A stretch of 23,216 nucleotides of DNA from contig JAPLSI010000264.1 of the NCBI GenBank assembly GCA_026398715.1, positions 1 through 23,216 on the forward strand. Reading direction: 5' to 3'. This stretch comes from Gammaproteobacteria bacterium. GTDB lineage: Bacteria > Pseudomonadota > Gammaproteobacteria > Xanthomonadales > Xanthomonadaceae. A program made the translations under genes and the position numbers. A model generated the notes under the pieces. The model ran no database searches. It saw only the letters and a program-made list of their open reading frames with translations, and was not told the DNA's origin. Shown in pieces: positions 21,563-23,216 of the stretch (position 1 is its first letter; each line of letters begins with the position of its first letter).

Positions 21563-23216
21563 CTAGGCGGGCTGCCGGTGTACCAGCAGCAACTGCACGC
21601 CTTCGCGGCCGCGATAGTCGTCCAGCGCCAGGTGGTAAGCGGCATGCATGAGGATCGGCGGATCCTCGCCGGTCCAGCCACCAAAATGGATTGCCGAAAT
21701 CGGCGGCCCGCCCTCTTCGTGCTGCAGCGAGAGCTTCAAATGACGCTCGCCCAGGACTCGGAAATCGCGAACGACGAAGACATTGTCGAACACCGGCTGC
21801 GTGAAGCCCTGTCCCCACGGCCCTGCGTCGCGCAGGGCCTCGGCCAGGCCGCGATTGATCTCGGCGGGCAGCAAGGGGCCGTCGCTGGCCAATTCGGCCC
21901 TGAGCAGGTCCGGATCGAGCAGTCGCCGTGCATGTTCGATGAAGGCTTCCCGGAACGCGGCAAGATGCTCGCGTGGCATGCTCAGGCCTGCTGCCATCGC
22001 ATGTCCGCCAAAGCGATCGATCATTCCCGGATTTGCCGCGTCCAACGCCGCCAGGGCGTCGCGCACGTGGAACCCGGGGATCGAACGTGCCGAGCCGCGC
22101 AGTTGGTCGCTGCCTTCGTCGGCCAGCGCGAACGCAAGCACGGGACGGTGGACCCTATCCTTCATCTTCGAAGCAACCAGGCCTACCACGCCCGGATGCC
22201 AGCCCGCGTCGAACAGGACCAGCGCCTCCGGGATGACCTCGCCGTCGGCCAATGCAGGCAGGGAAGCCTCCGCCTCGTCGAGCATGCTTTGCTGCCGCCC
22301 TCGCCTCTCGCCGTTGATGCGGTCGAGCACGAGGGCGAGCTCGCGGGCGCGGCTGGCGTCGTCGGTCAGCAGGCATTCGATGCCCACCGCCATGTCCTCG
22401 AGCCTGCCCGCCGCGTTGAGTCGCGGCGCAATGCCGAATCCGATGTCCTCGGCCACCAGGCGGTCGAGCGGGCGACCTGCCACGTCGGCGAGCGCTGCAA
22501 GCCCCGGTTGGCATTTGCCCTGGCGCATCCTGCGCAATCCCGCTGCGACCAGCAGCCGGTTGTTGGGATCGAGCGGAACGAGGTCGGCGACGGTGCCCAC
22601 CGCAACCAGGTCGAGCAATTGCGACAGGTCCGGCTCGCCCGCAGCGAGGCGACCGGTGTCGCGTAGGTGGCGGCGCAATGCCAGCATCAGGTAGAACACC
22701 ACGCCCACGCCCGCCAGCGCCTTGCTCGGGAATCCGTCGCCGGCCAGGTTTGGATTGACGATGACATTTGCATCGGGCAGTTCCGGCCCGGGAAGGTGAT
22801 GGTCGGTCACCAGCACCTGCCAGCCCCGTGCCCGCGCGGCCGCGATGCCGGCGTGGCAGGCGATGCCGCTGTCCACGGTAAGCAGCAAGTCGGGCGACAG
22901 ATCCACGATGTCTTCGACCAGGGCCGGCGACAGTCCGTAGCCGTGGGTGATGCGATGGGGAACCTGATAGCTGACGCGGGACGCGCCGAGCAAACGCAAT
23001 CCACGCACGGCCACCGCGGTACCCGTGGCGCCGTCGCAATCGAAATCACCCACGACCACGATGTGCCGTTGCAGTGAGATCGCATCGCTCAGCACCTGGA
23101 CGGCTGCCTGCAGGTGGCCCAGGGTATCGGGCGGCAGCATCCGGGCAAGCCTGAGCTCGGCATCTTCCGGGCGCAGCACGCCACGCGCGGCGTAGACACG
23201 ACGAAGCACCGGGGGA
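21563..23216 (-). CDS. recJ: single-stranded-DNA exonuclease RecJ (N-terminus cut by right edge)
   Basis: RecJ is a 5'-3' ssDNA exonuclease used in RecF-pathway recombination, base excision and mismatch repair. The frame stays open to the window edge (PPVLRRVYAARG), so about 20 N-terminal residues are missing. Some 550 residues are present with the DHH phosphoesterase motifs: VVVGDFDCDGATGTA, TVDSGIACHAG, VTDHHLPG and LVAVGTVADLVPLD. The PRLNAAGR and FGGHAMAAGL motifs follow, then the C-terminal OB-fold region (GERHLKLSL). It precedes prfB on the same strand, as in E. coli and Xanthomonas. Confidence 0.96.
   Translation of the reverse strand, partial: PPVLRRVYAARGVLRPEDAELRLARMLPPDTLGHLQAAVQVLSDAISLQRHIVVVGDFDCDGATGTAVAVRGLRLLGASRVSYQVPHRITHGYGLSPALVEDIVDLSPDLLLTVDSGIACHAGIAAARARGWQVLVTDHHLPGPELPDANVIVNPNLAGDGFPSKALAGVGVVFYLMLALRRHLRDTGRLAAGEPDLSQLLDLVAVGTVADLVPLDPNNRLLVAAGLRRMRQGKCQPGLAALADVAGRPLDRLVAEDIGFGIAPRLNAAGRLEDMAVGIECLLTDDASRARELALVLDRINGERRGRQQSMLDEAEASLPALADGEVIPEALVLFDAGWHPGVVGLVASKMKDRVHRPVLAFALADEGSDQLRGSARSIPGFHVRDALAALDAANPGMIDRFGGHAMAAGLSMPREHLAAFREAFIEHARRLLDPDLLRAELASDGPLLPAEINRGLAEALRDAGPWGQGFTQPVFDNVFVVRDFRVLGERHLKLSLQHEEGGPPISAIHFGGWTGEDPPILMHAAYHLALDDYRGREGVQLLLVHRQPA

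Overview
This window is high-GC bacterial chromosome with dense, mostly core genes. The gene content and order point to the gammaproteobacterial order Lysobacterales (Xanthomonadaceae/Lysobacteraceae or a close relative). The strongest sign is the complete rpf (diffusible signal factor, DSF) neighbourhood: acnA/rpfA, fadD/rpfB, rpfF, rpfC, rpfG, then lysS, prfB and recJ. This is the order I recall from Xanthomonas. I see no rRNA, tRNA, CRISPR array, insertion sequence or phage gene.

Left block (1-9988). The 5' part of ftsK (minus strand, cut by the window edge) is divergent from trxB, which is followed by a COG3146/DUF482 acyltransferase-like gene, aat and infA. These face clpA and clpS on the minus strand, and a near-perfect bidirectional terminator lies between infA and clpA. 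nudJ, mnmA and hflD follow on the plus strand, joined by ATGA overlaps. aat (adds Leu/Phe N-degrons), clpS (recognises them) and clpA (unfolds the substrate for ClpP) together cover most of the bacterial N-degron pathway.

Right block (10051-23216). acnA is convergent with a small lipoprotein gene. That gene is divergent from fadD/rpfB, and their shared upstream region holds a 7-4-7 inverted repeat on the predicted fadD promoter. rpfF (DSF synthase) follows fadD and converges on rpfC. The minus-strand genes, read in their own direction, are recJ (cut by the right edge), prfB with its programmed +1 frameshift, lysS (ATGA overlap with prfB), rpfG and rpfC.

The most notable observation is rpfC. 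DSF synthase RpfF and the response regulator RpfG are full length, but the sensor kinase gene has two internal losses. One breaks the reading frame after the first membrane helix. The other is in frame and removes everything between the H-box and the N-box, leaving 31 residues between the phospho-accepting His and the N-box Asn where about 110-120 are normal. The receiver and HPt domains remain intact. Either DSF perception is lost or rewired in this strain, or the assembly is collapsed at two points in one gene. RpfG's HD-GYP domain also departs from the textbook motif at two positions. The other genes look complete and ordinary.
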